DNA of 64,000 nucleotides, taken from contig NZ_JAERWK010000003.1 of NCBI RefSeq assembly GCF_016918035.1, positions 1-64,000 on the forward strand, read 5' to 3'. Source of the stretch: Nakamurella leprariae (GTDB lineage: Bacteria; Actinomycetota; Actinomycetes; Mycobacteriales; Nakamurellaceae). Positions 45,263-53,390 of the stretch are shown here, one piece after another. Position numbers and translations under genes: made by a program. The stretch's first letter is position 1. Every line of letters begins with the position of its first letter. Under the pieces are notes generated by a model. The model saw only the letters and a program-made list of their open reading frames with translations, did no database searches and was not told the DNA's origin.

Positions 45263-45435
45263 TCCGGGTGGAATCCCGCGAGTCGGGATCGACCGCGCGC
45301 CGAAACCCCGTGGCGGGTGATCCGGCCCGGATCCCGGTCGGGTTTGGCGGGAGCTGATCGGAAGCGATGTTTCCGGTACGGAACGGATCGAGGTCCCGAC
45401 GCGCGGGACAATTCGGACGTCATCGCTTGTCCCGC

Positions 45436-45465
45436 TTGACGCTTCGAGGTCGCCCGCGATCTACT
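45436..45465 (+). promoter_or_regulatory. Candidate sigma-70-type promoter of the SnoaL-like gene
   Basis: TTGACG (45436-45441) and TCTACT (45460-45465) with an 18-base spacer lie about 50 bases before the ATG at 45514. The spacing is good, while the -10 box is only a fair match. Confidence 0.4.
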
Positions 45466-45513
45466 CCCGGTCGGGAGATGCCCGATGACGCGCGCCGACC
45501 TCTGGAGAATGCA

Positions 45514-46167
45514 ATGACCCACACCGACCATGCTGATGTCGCCCGGCCACGCCTCGCCCGACGGGGACTGCTCGCCGCCGGAGGGGCCGGCCTGGTGGTC
45601 GCCGGAACGATGCTCGGCACCGGCGGCACCGCCGTGGCGGCGTCACGGCAGTCGTCAGGGGGCGTCGGCGCGCCGGTGTCGGCCGATGACTACACGGCGA
45701 TCTGCCAGCTGAAGGCCAACTACGTGACGGCCACCGACTCGCTGACGAATCCCGACAATGCGGATCGGGCCCTCGCGCTCTACCGGGCGACCTACACCAA
45801 GGACGCCGAGAGCTCGGCCGGCTACGACCCCGCCAACCCGGACTTCCTGGTGTACGGACCGGATGCGCTGTTCGAGCAGCAGCGGGGCCTGTCCGCGTAC
45901 CTGGCGTCGCAGCACAACGTCGGGGTCATCCACGTGGAACGCAGTGATGCCCACGGTCCGGACTGCCCGTCGGCCATCATCACCGCGCACGTCCTGGTGA
46001 CCCTGGTGCCCCGCGACACCCTGACCGTGGTCCGCCTCGCCGCGACGTACCACGACGAGGCCGTGAAGTGGAAGGACCGCTGGTACGTGACGAAGAGCTT
46101 CGCGCAGTACCAGTCCACCGAGTCCACGCCGCGAGTCGCGCCGCCCGCCGAAGTCGCCAGCGAGTAG
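45514..46167 (+). CDS. Tat-exported SnoaL/NTF2-like protein
   Basis: This 217-residue protein has a twin-arginine signal (ARRGLLAAGGAGLVVAGTML, ending near TAVAASR). The mature part begins VSADDYTAICQLKANYVTATD and has the alpha+beta pattern of SnoaL-like/NTF2 proteins, with YGPDALFEQQRGL, HNVGVIHVERSDAHG and VRLAATYHDEAVKWKDRWYV. These folds bind small hydrophobic ligands or act as cyclases, isomerases or dehydratases; the ligand is not known. Export by Tat suggests that it folds in the cytoplasm. The ATG at 45514 has GGAG nearby. A TTGACG-type promoter precedes it. Confidence 0.78.
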   Translation: MTHTDHADVARPRLARRGLLAAGGAGLVVAGTMLGTGGTAVAASRQSSGGVGAPVSADDYTAICQLKANYVTATDSLTNPDNADRALALYRATYTKDAESSAGYDPANPDFLVYGPDALFEQQRGLSAYLASQHNVGVIHVERSDAHGPDCPSAIITAHVLVTLVPRDTLTVVRLAATYHDEAVKWKDRWYVTKSFAQYQSTESTPRVAPPAEVASE

Positions 46168-46191
46168 TCCCGGGCGCAGCGGCCCTGTCAC

Positions 46192-46243
46192 GGTCATCCC
46201 CGGCGGATCGCGCCTGTCGAGGTGCGGTCAGCCGGGGACGACC
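46192..46243 (+). terminator. Weak hairpin after the SnoaL-like gene
   Basis: GGTCATCCCCGG (46192-46203) and CCGGGGACGACC (46232-46243) pair with one mismatch in 12, but the 28-base loop makes it a weak terminator candidate. Confidence 0.35.
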
Positions 46244-46347
46244 TGGACCTGCCGCTGCGTGGTGCGACCGAGCGCCGCCGATGAGTTCGGTGCCGAAGCA
46301 CTGGTCTGTCCCGGCCGAGGACACGACTGATCGAGAGGCCGGCGCCG

Positions 46348-46911
46348 GTGCGGAAACTGATCTTCGCCATGAACGTGAGCCTGGACGGCTACGTCGCCGC
46401 GCCCGGCGACGACCTCGGCTGGGGTGTGTCCAGCGACGAGGTGTTCCAGTACTGGTCAGACAGGGTGGGCGCCACCGAGCTGGCGCTGTACGGGCGTCGG
46501 CTCTGGGACGCCATGAGCGCCCACTGGCCGACGGCCGACCAGCAGCCCGGGGCGACACCGGCGGTGCTCGAGTACGCCCGCCGCTGGCGGGACATGCCGA
46601 AGGTCGTCTTCTCCGCGACGATCTCCACGGTCGACTGGAGCACCCGCCTGGTGGCCGGTGACGCCGTCACCGAGATCAGCCGTCTCAAGGGCGAGGACGG
46701 CGGTCCGATGGAGATCGGCGGTGCCACCCTCGCCGCCGCGGCCATGCGGGCCGGGTTGATCGACGAGTACGTGTTGATGACCTCACCAGTACTGATCGGA
46801 CGCGGTCTGCCGTTCTTCACGGCCCTGGACCGCTGGGTCGAGCTGGATCTGCTGGAGACCCGGTCCTTCCCCGGTGGGGTGCTGCTGACCAGGTACCGGA
46901 CCAGGCGCTGA
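46348..46911 (+). CDS. Dihydrofolate-reductase-fold (RibD C-terminal) reductase
   Basis: This 187-residue protein belongs to the RibD_C/DHFR-like group, with MRKLIFAMNVSLDGYVAAPG, LYGRRLWDAMSAHWP, KVVFSATISTVDWSTRLVAG and GPMEIGGATLAAAAMRAGLI (NADPH-site Gly-Gly). It probably reduces an unknown pterin, flavin precursor or carbonyl compound using NADPH. The GTG at 46348 starts the conserved block at once. Neighbours are not riboflavin genes, so a riboflavin role is unlikely. Confidence 0.85.
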   Translation: MRKLIFAMNVSLDGYVAAPGDDLGWGVSSDEVFQYWSDRVGATELALYGRRLWDAMSAHWPTADQQPGATPAVLEYARRWRDMPKVVFSATISTVDWSTRLVAGDAVTEISRLKGEDGGPMEIGGATLAAAAMRAGLIDEYVLMTSPVLIGRGLPFFTALDRWVELDLLETRSFPGGVLLTRYRTRR

Positions 46912-46944
46912 CCCGGACGCCGCGTCGCCTGGCCGGCGTTCGGC

Positions 46945-47118
46945 TCAGATCGGCCGGAGACGCAACCTGCCGGTCGGCGACGCCGGTGGCGCCACGTCGT
47001 CGGCTCCGAGGTGGACGAACCAGTCGAGGACGCCGCCGCCGGAGACGCCGGCGAGCGACTCCTCGGACACTTCGTCCCCATCGACCGGCTCGATTGCGGA
47101 TGGCAGCGCCAGGACCAT
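46945..47118 (-). CDS. Short NHLP-leader-like peptide (possible second RiPP precursor, N-truncated)
   Basis: This 57-residue frame is too short to be obvious. Its first 28 residues, MVLALPSAIEPVDGDEVSEE followed by SLAGVSGG, match the end of the leader of the peptide at 10430-10810 (VVLPLPP..., ELSEDLLAGASGG) position by position, including the double Gly. A 29-residue core rich in hydrophobic, Asp and Pro residues follows (GVLDWFVHLGADDVAPP...). The helical first half of the leader is missing; a stop lies 15 codons upstream in the same frame. It is therefore a truncated gene or has its start at the ATG at 47118. It follows the LLM-flavoprotein gene by 100 bases on the same strand. Confidence 0.5.
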   Translation of the reverse strand: MVLALPSAIEPVDGDEVSEESLAGVSGGGVLDWFVHLGADDVAPPASPTGRLRLRPI

Positions 47119-47218
47119 CTCGCCCGGCCGGGACGTCCACCCGGTGTGAGGCGACGGTCATCGGCCTCGGGCCGGACGCGCCCGCGTGCCGGGCCAGGGC
47201 CCGACCGGCACGGCGCGC

Positions 47219-48247
47219 TCAGAGGTCGGCGACCCGCGGCGCCACTTCCCTGCCCAGCAGCTCGATGCCGCGCAGCAGGTCGGCGTGCGCCAGTCGCGGG
47301 TTGGTCATCTGGATCGAGACCCGGTCGATCCCACCGACCTGATCGGAAACCCGCTGCAGCTTCGCGACGATGGTGTCCGGGTCGCCCATGAAGAAGGCGC
47401 CGTCCGGTCCGCTGGTGGCGTCGAACTGCGCCCGGGACGGCGGCGCGAACCCACGCTCCCGGGAGACCGAGGTGAACATCTGGTGCCACCCGGGGTAGAT
47501 GGTGTCGGCCGCGGCCTTGACGCTCTCCCCCACGTAACCGAACAGATGCAGGCCGACCTTGAGGGTCTCCGGCGCGTGACCGGCCTCGGCGCCGGCCCGG
47601 CGGTAGAGGTCGATGAGCGGGGCGAACTGCCGGGGCTGGCCGCCGATGATGGCGACCATGAGCGGCAGCCCGAGCAACCCGGCGCGGACGAACGACTCAG
47701 GCGATCCGCCGACGCCGACCCAGATGGGCAGCGGGTGCTGCGCCGGACGCGGATAGATGCCCTGGCCGGTCAGCGCGGGCCGGTGCCGGCCGGACCAGGT
47801 GACGTGGGCCTGATCGCGGATCTTGAGCAGCAGATCGAGCTTCTCGGTGAAGAGGCTGTCGTACTCGCTCAACGGCAGACCGAACAGCGGGAACGCCTCG
47901 GTGAACGAGCCACGGCCGACGACCAGGTCGATCCGGCCCTTCGAGATCAGGTCCAGGGTGGCGAACTGCTGGAACACCCGGACCGGATCGGCGGCACTGA
48001 GCACGGTGACCGCGCTGCCCAACCGGATCCGCGACGTGCGGGCGGCGGCGGCACCCAGGATCACCGGAGGCGCCGAGTCGTAGTACTCCTCGCGGTGGTG
48101 CTCGCCGATACCGAAGGCGTACAGCCCGGTCTCGTCGGCGAGCTGGATCTCCTCGAGCAGGTGCTCCAGCCGCTCCTCCGGTCCGACCAGATGCCCGGTG
48201 ACCGGGTCGGTCACGGCCGAGACGAAGCTGTCGATACCGACGTGCAT
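47219..48247 (-). CDS. LLM-class (luciferase-like) flavin-dependent oxidoreductase
   Basis: This 342-residue bacterial-luciferase-like TIM barrel has MHVGIDSFVSAVTDPVTG, a long motif AFGIGEHHREEYYDSAPP, RIRLGSAVTVLSAADPVRVF and RIDLVVGRGSFTEAFPLFGL. It uses reduced FMN or F420; members oxidise many substrates and none is evident here. The start ATG at 48247 is complete. A short NHLP-like frame follows on the same strand, the only hint of a shared function. Confidence 0.9.
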   Translation of the reverse strand: MHVGIDSFVSAVTDPVTGHLVGPEERLEHLLEEIQLADETGLYAFGIGEHHREEYYDSAPPVILGAAAARTSRIRLGSAVTVLSAADPVRVFQQFATLDLISKGRIDLVVGRGSFTEAFPLFGLPLSEYDSLFTEKLDLLLKIRDQAHVTWSGRHRPALTGQGIYPRPAQHPLPIWVGVGGSPESFVRAGLLGLPLMVAIIGGQPRQFAPLIDLYRRAGAEAGHAPETLKVGLHLFGYVGESVKAAADTIYPGWHQMFTSVSRERGFAPPSRAQFDATSGPDGAFFMGDPDTIVAKLQRVSDQVGGIDRVSIQMTNPRLAHADLLRGIELLGREVAPRVADL

Positions 48248-48433
48248 GGTGATCTCCCTGGGCGGGTCGGTGTCGGGCGCCGAAGTGTGCGGCCGGTGGA
48301 CTCGTCAACCAAAATACCGACCGATCCCTTCCCGGGTCGATCGGGGTGGTCGGATCGGTCACGGCGATCATCCCGTCGAGATTGTCGGTCGACGGGGTCG
48401 TGACAGGGCTGAGCGGGGCAGCACCGGATGGTC

Positions 48434-48450
48434 GATCACTCACAGTGATC
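48434..48450. promoter_or_regulatory. Candidate operator before the MprF-like gene
   Basis: GATCAC-N5-GTGATC is a perfect 6+6 dyad, 70-86 bases upstream of the ATG at 48520, in the 272-base divergent gap with the LLM gene. Confidence 0.35.
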
Positions 48451-48519
48451 ACCCGGTTCGGCATCGACGTCAGCCTTCGGGGGACGTACCAGCGGGAAGC
48501 TGTCCGTGATCCTGGTTGC

Positions 48520-51060
48520 ATGTCATCCGCGCTCCGCGGGCGGACTCCCCTCCTCGAACTTCCCGCCCTGACGCCTGCCGTCTCCACCCCGCTCCCCGCA
48601 GTCGCACCGGCCACCCGACCGGCACCTGCCTCGAGTGGCGATGCCACGACTCCTGGTGCCGGACAGATGCTCCCGGACCCCACCGCGGCGATCGTGGTCC
48701 CGACGGCGACGTCCGAGTCCAACGCCGGACGCGCCCGGCGAAGCATGCTGCGGTGCCTCCGGGGCGCCCCGGTCACCGTCGGTCTACTCATCGTCCTGCT
48801 CGTGCTGGCCGTCGCGGCCGGCCCGCTGGCGGCCGCCCTGGGCGGCCCGACCACGCTGTCGTGGGGAGTGTCGTCCCTGCACGACGGCACCTGGTGGACG
48901 GCGGTCACCAGCGCGGCGGTGCTGGGGCGGCCGGACGTGGTCGTGGTCGTCGGCATCCTGCTCACCGCCGCGCTCGGCTGGTACGAGCACAGCGCCGGCT
49001 CCCTGCGCGCGGTCGTCGCCGTCCTGGTCACCCACCTGGCCGGGGTGGTCCTGCCCGTGCTGGTGGTGGCGGCCGTGTCCGGCAGTTCCTGGCCGTGGGC
49101 GGCGGCCGTGTCCGCCGAACGGTCCAGCGGTCTCACCACGGCCGTGTTCGGCGTCGTGGCCGTCGGCTCCGCATTGCTGCCCTCCGCCTGGCGACTGCGT
49201 GTCCGTATCCTCGTCGGCGCCGTGCTGGTCATGCTGCTGCTGCGCTCCGGCCGTCTGGAGGATCTCGAGCACCTGGCCGCGTTCGGCGCCGGCCTGGTCG
49301 CCGGCCCGCTGCTGGCCGGACGTCGGCCGGCGCGTCCGGCCCGGTTCACCGTCCTGCGCGCCCGGTCGGTGGTGAGCCTGGTCGTGATCGGCATCGGCAT
49401 CGCCGGTGTCGTGCACGCCGTCGCGCCGGGGCTGGGCGGCATCTTCGGCGGCATGCCGCACGCCATGTCCGGGCGCGGGTCCCTCATGGTCGTCCTGCAG
49501 CTCGTGGTGGCCGCCCTGCTGGCCGACTCGCTGCGGCGCGGACGGGCGGCAGCCTGGTGGCTCACCGCGGTGGCCGCGACGACCGTGCTGGTCAATGCGC
49601 TGGTGAACACCCGGGGCGACGTCCGGTCCGCCGAGGTGGTCGCGTCGGTGGCCGTCCTGGCGCTGCTGGTGACGTTCCGCCGCGCCTGGCGGTGGCGGAC
49701 GCCGGACGGCTTCGCGCGCCGCTCCCTGGTGCGGATCAGCTCCGCGGTCGCCGGCTTCGTGGTGGTCGTCGGCGCGGCGACGTGGCTGCTGCGCGACCAC
49801 TTCCGCCCGGTGCCCGACCTGCTCGACGTGGCCCGGCACACGCTGGCCCGGCTGACCTTCTCCCCCGGCCCGCTGGCGGGTGGCGACCCGCTCGCGCGGA
49901 CCGCGACCACGGTGATCGCCCTGCTGTGGGCGGTGGTCCTGGCCGGGCTGTTGATCGGCTGGCTCTACGCGGACCGCGGTCCCGACCGCGGCCGGGACGG
50001 GGTCATCGGCACGCTGGTGCGCCGCCACGGCGGCGGGTCGATCGGATGGCTGCGGACCTGGCCGGGCTTCAGCACGTGGCGGAGCCGCGACGAGCGGGTG
50101 GCCATCGGCTACACGGTGGCCGGTTCGGTCGCCATCGCGCTGGGCGACCCGGTCGGGCCGACCGATCGCTGGCCCGCCGCCGTGGCGGAGTTCCGGACCT
50201 TCTGCCGGTACGCCGGCTGGACACCGTGCTGGTTCGCCGCCACCGACGCCCTGGTGCAGTCCGCGGCGAGCAGCGGATGGCGGAGCGTGCAGATCGGCGA
50301 GGACACCGTGCTGGAACTGTCCGAGCTGCACTTCAAGGGCAAGCAGTGGCAGGACGTCCGCACCGCCCGCAACCGGGCCCAGCGCGACGGCATCCGCCTC
50401 GTCGCCGGCCGTCTCGCCGACCTGGATCCCGTCCTCACCGAGCAGGTCACCGCGATCTCCTCGGCCTGGGTCGCCGAGAAGCCGCTCCCGGAGATGGGTT
50501 TCACGCTCGGTACCGTCTCGCACGCCCTGGACGACGAGGTGCGGACGCACCTGGCCGTCGATGCCGCCGGCACGGTGCAGGGAGTGACGACCTGGCTGCC
50601 GGTGCACGAGGACGGCGAGGTCGTCGGCTGGACGCTGGACGTCATGCGTCGTCGTCCGGACGGCTTCCGGCCGGTCATCGAGTACCTCGTGGCCGAGAGT
50701 GCGTTGCTGTTCCAGGCGCAGGGGTACCGGACGCTCTCGCTGTCCGTGGCCCCACTGGCCCGCCGGGATCGGGACGCCGGGACCAGCCGGGCTGGGACCG
50801 ATGCAGCCCGCCCCGCCGGCCGGACGATCGACCGCGGGCTGGACCGACTGTCCCGGCTGCTCGAACCGACGTACGGCTTCCGTTCGCTGTTGGACTTCAA
50901 GGCCAAGTTCCATCCGGAGTTCCGGCCGGTGCACCTGGTCTACCAGCGGACGGCCGACCTGGCCGCCATCGGCTGGGGCATCGGCCACGCCTACCTGCCC
51001 GACCTCACCGCCGTGCAGACCCTGCGCCTGGGCCGGACGCTGGTCAGCCGCACGCGGTGA
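48520..51060 (+). CDS. MprF-like membrane protein with DUF2156 lysyltransferase domain
   Basis: This 846-residue protein has a Pro/Ala-rich N-terminus of about 85 residues, then at least eight hydrophobic segments (from about residue 85 to 490). These start with APVTVGLLIVLLVLAVAAGP, and the first part has a rhomboid-like tone (AALGWYEHSAGSLRAVVAV). The C-terminal cytoplasmic part (about 515-846) is the DUF2156/phosphatidylglycerol lysyltransferase C-terminal GNAT fold: VAIALGDPVGP, FKGKQWQDVRTARNRAQRDG, LDVMRRRPDGFRPVIEYL and FRSLLDFKAKFHPEFRPVHL. MprF proteins add Lys or Ala from tRNA to phosphatidylglycerol, protecting against cationic peptides. The ATG at 48520 was chosen; an in-frame start at 48346 is open but unsupported. 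Confidence 0.85.
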   Translation: MSSALRGRTPLLELPALTPAVSTPLPAVAPATRPAPASSGDATTPGAGQMLPDPTAAIVVPTATSESNAGRARRSMLRCLRGAPVTVGLLIVLLVLAVAAGPLAAALGGPTTLSWGVSSLHDGTWWTAVTSAAVLGRPDVVVVVGILLTAALGWYEHSAGSLRAVVAVLVTHLAGVVLPVLVVAAVSGSSWPWAAAVSAERSSGLTTAVFGVVAVGSALLPSAWRLRVRILVGAVLVMLLLRSGRLEDLEHLAAFGAGLVAGPLLAGRRPARPARFTVLRARSVVSLVVIGIGIAGVVHAVAPGLGGIFGGMPHAMSGRGSLMVVLQLVVAALLADSLRRGRAAAWWLTAVAATTVLVNALVNTRGDVRSAEVVASVAVLALLVTFRRAWRWRTPDGFARRSLVRISSAVAGFVVVVGAATWLLRDHFRPVPDLLDVARHTLARLTFSPGPLAGGDPLARTATTVIALLWAVVLAGLLIGWLYADRGPDRGRDGVIGTLVRRHGGGSIGWLRTWPGFSTWRSRDERVAIGYTVAGSVAIALGDPVGPTDRWPAAVAEFRTFCRYAGWTPCWFAATDALVQSAASSGWRSVQIGEDTVLELSELHFKGKQWQDVRTARNRAQRDGIRLVAGRLADLDPVLTEQVTAISSAWVAEKPLPEMGFTLGTVSHALDDEVRTHLAVDAAGTVQGVTTWLPVHEDGEVVGWTLDVMRRRPDGFRPVIEYLVAESALLFQAQGYRTLSLSVAPLARRDRDAGTSRAGTDAARPAGRTIDRGLDRLSRLLEPTYGFRSLLDFKAKFHPEFRPVHLVYQRTADLAAIGWGIGHAYLPDLTAVQTLRLGRTLVSRTR

Positions 51061-51141
51061 AGCACCGGGCCCGTCAGCGGCGTGGGTCGGCCGACCACCA
51101 CGCCACCGGCTCGGAGAACATCCGAGCTCGGCCGCCGAACT

Positions 51142-51547
51142 TCACCGGCACGGTGGAGCACGTCGGACATCCCTGACCACGCGTGCACCGCCATCCACCA
51201 CCGCGACCCAGCCGTGCGGCGGTCGCGCGCCACCGGACGACGATGGGCACCCGGCGCGGTCACCGACGGTCGGACGTGGTGACGGCGTCGACGCCGCATC
51301 CTCGGGGGCTCGTCGGTGGTCGGCCGCCACCACGGCCAGGCCGGCCGGGCCGCGCAGCCGCAGGTCCTGCACGGCGACGGCCCGGTGCACGGCGGGAGCG
51401 CCGGCCCGGCACAAGTCCCCGCGCCTGGTCGACGGTACGGCCCTGCAACGCGAAACCGCCGGCCGCGCGGAACTCGGCGATCACCTCGCGGGCGTCCGCG
51501 GCGACCTGGTCCAGCGGAGAAGGCGGTTGCTCCGGTCCGCCCGTCAC
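51142..51547 (-). pseudogene. Broken alpha/beta-hydrolase gene behind the Baeyer-Villiger-type monooxygenase
   Basis: The minus-strand ATG at 51547 overlaps the monooxygenase stop (ATGA). It opens PSPLDQVAADAREVIAEFRA and TVDQARGL, the usual N-terminus of HSL-type alpha/beta hydrolases. A frameshift near 51400 leads to another frame with VHRAVAVQDLRLRGPAG and VVAADHRRAPEDAA, the latter matching the DYRLAPE motif but placed far too soon. Nucleophile elbow and His regions are absent. The gene has lost most of its middle and end. Confidence 0.6.
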
Positions 51548-53031
51548 GACGGGACGCCGACGGTCGCCGCCGGCTCCGTCCAGAACGACGCGGCGGCCAT
51601 CCCGTGCACGGCCCTGCGGTACTCCTCCACCGTGCCGTACCAGTTGTTCACCACGCGACCCGCCGCGTTCTTGTACCAGCTCGAGCAGTCGGCCGAGAAG
51701 GCCGATCCGATCAGTCGCTGCTGCACGAGATCGTTGTACTGCCGAACGGTCTCGCTCGGCACGTCGTAGACGACCTCGGCGTCGGTGATCCGCCGGGTCG
51801 CCTCGACGATGAACTCGTGCTGGATCTCCATCATGCTGACCACGGAGTTGTGGTTCAGGTTCGTGTTGGGGCCGTAGACCAGGAACAGGTTCGGGAAGCC
51901 GTCAACGGTCAGGCCCAGGTGGGCCTCCGGCGCGTCGCCCCAGCGCTCCGCGAGCGAGACGCCGCCGCGACCGGTGATCCGGGTGTCGCCCTGGAACGAC
52001 TGACTGTGGAAGCCGGTCCCGAAGATGACCACGTCGAACCCGTGGGTGGTGCCGTCCGCGGTGACCAGACCGTCCGGCGTGAAGTGGTCGATCGCCTCGG
52101 TGACGAGCTGGACGTTCGGGCGGGCCAGCGCCGGGTAGTAGTCGTCGGTGCGCAGGATGCGCTTGCACCCGAACTCGTGGTCCGGGGTCAACTTGCGGCG
52201 CAGGTCAGGATCGGCGATCTGCGCCTCGAGGTGGGCGCGGGCCTCGGCGACGCCGGTCGCCTGTTCCTCGGTGCGGTGCCGCACGCGGGCGAACCCGGCC
52301 TCGCGGAAGGCGTGGACCTCGCGCCGCAACGCCTCGAAGGTCGCCGGGTCCTCGCGGAACCGGGCGCGCTCCTCGTCGGTGAAGATCCGCTGGTTCCGCG
52401 GCAGGATGTAGTTCGCCGAGCGCTGGAACACGGTGAGCTGTGCGGCGTCCCGGGCGACGAACGGGACGTACTGCACGGCACTGGCCGCCGCGCCGATGCT
52501 GGCCACCCGCCGGCCGGTCAGCGGGACCGCATGGTTCCACCGGGCGGAGTGGAACGCCGCGCCGGCGAACCGGTCCAGTCCTTCGAACCTCGGGACGGCC
52601 GGCGTGCTCAGCTGCCCCCACGCGGGGACCAGCACCCGGGCCAGGTACTCATCGCCGGCCGAGGTCAGCACCCGCCACGACCGGCGATCCTCCATCCACT
52701 CGGCGCTGACGACCTCCTGGCCGAACGCGATGCGGCGGGTGAGGTCGAAGTGGCTCGCGAAGTCCCGCAAGTACCCCAGCAGCTCCGGTCCTTCGACGAA
52801 CATCCGGGACAGGTCGAGGTGCGGGAAGAAGCTGTAGCAGTAGACGACGGCCTGGGTGTCACACGCGGCGCCGGGATAGGTGTTGTCCCGCCACACCCCA
52901 CCGAGGTCGCCGGACCGCTCGAGGATGACGAAGTCCTCGATCCCGGTGCGGGCGAACTGCGCACCCATGCCCAGGCCCCCGTAGCCGGCGCCGATGATCA
53001 GCGCGTCGTGGACGTGGTCGGGGTCGGTCAT
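51544..53031 (-). CDS. Flavin monooxygenase of Baeyer-Villiger type
   Basis: This 495-residue class B flavoprotein monooxygenase has the FAD motif ALIIGAGYGGLGMGAQF, RDNTYPGAACDTQAVVY, the fingerprint FAGAAFHSARWNH (F-x-G-x-x-x-H-x-x-x-W), the NADP region GRRVASIGAAASAVQYVP and a late FGTGFHSQSF. It should insert oxygen into a ketone to give an ester or oxidise a similar substrate with NADPH and O2. The ATG at 53031 has AAGGAG upstream; the frame to 53199 is open but empty. A degraded hydrolase overlaps its end. In Gordonia an acetone BVMO and its esterase complete propane oxidation; whether this enzyme serves the same step here is speculation. Confidence 0.9.
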   Translation of the reverse strand: MTDPDHVHDALIIGAGYGGLGMGAQFARTGIEDFVILERSGDLGGVWRDNTYPGAACDTQAVVYCYSFFPHLDLSRMFVEGPELLGYLRDFASHFDLTRRIAFGQEVVSAEWMEDRRSWRVLTSAGDEYLARVLVPAWGQLSTPAVPRFEGLDRFAGAAFHSARWNHAVPLTGRRVASIGAAASAVQYVPFVARDAAQLTVFQRSANYILPRNQRIFTDEERARFREDPATFEALRREVHAFREAGFARVRHRTEEQATGVAEARAHLEAQIADPDLRRKLTPDHEFGCKRILRTDDYYPALARPNVQLVTEAIDHFTPDGLVTADGTTHGFDVVIFGTGFHSQSFQGDTRITGRGGVSLAERWGDAPEAHLGLTVDGFPNLFLVYGPNTNLNHNSVVSMMEIQHEFIVEATRRITDAEVVYDVPSETVRQYNDLVQQRLIGSAFSADCSSWYKNAAGRVVNNWYGTVEEYRRAVHGMAAASFWTEPAATVGVPS

Positions 53032-53192
53032 GGACGACTGCTCCTTCGTGCCGGTCCGGTCCCGGCGACGGCCACGCGCAGCGCACCGGTGACCGACGCG
53101 CGAGCACGACCGGGATCCACGTCGCCGGAGTCTCCCGCGGCACCGTACGGCACCGCGCTGGCTCTCACCGGCAGGATGGACCCCGACTGATG

Positions 53193-53359
53193 CAGCCACC
53201 TCATCATCGACGCGGCGACCGACACCGTGATCGGGCTCGGCGTCCTGCGCCGACTGGGCTTCACCCGCACCGCCGAGTTGACCGATCCGCAGGAGGGCCC
53301 GTCTGGCGTCGGGAGCTGTCCGTGCGACCCGAGCCCGGTGGTGATCGTCCCACCTGACC
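53193..53359 (+). pseudogene. GNAT acetyltransferase C-terminal remnant
   Basis: VLRRLGFTRTAELTDPQEGP in one frame continues as VWRRELSVRPEPGG in the next, like the end of a GNAT acetyltransferase (LGFTRTAEL...VWRREL). A one-base shift near 53300 separates the parts. Upstream bases 53040-53190 do not yield the acetyl-CoA site. This fills the 53032-53390 gap. Confidence 0.45.
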
Positions 53360-53390
53360 GCCTGCCACAGGATTCTCGCGACCGGGCAGG

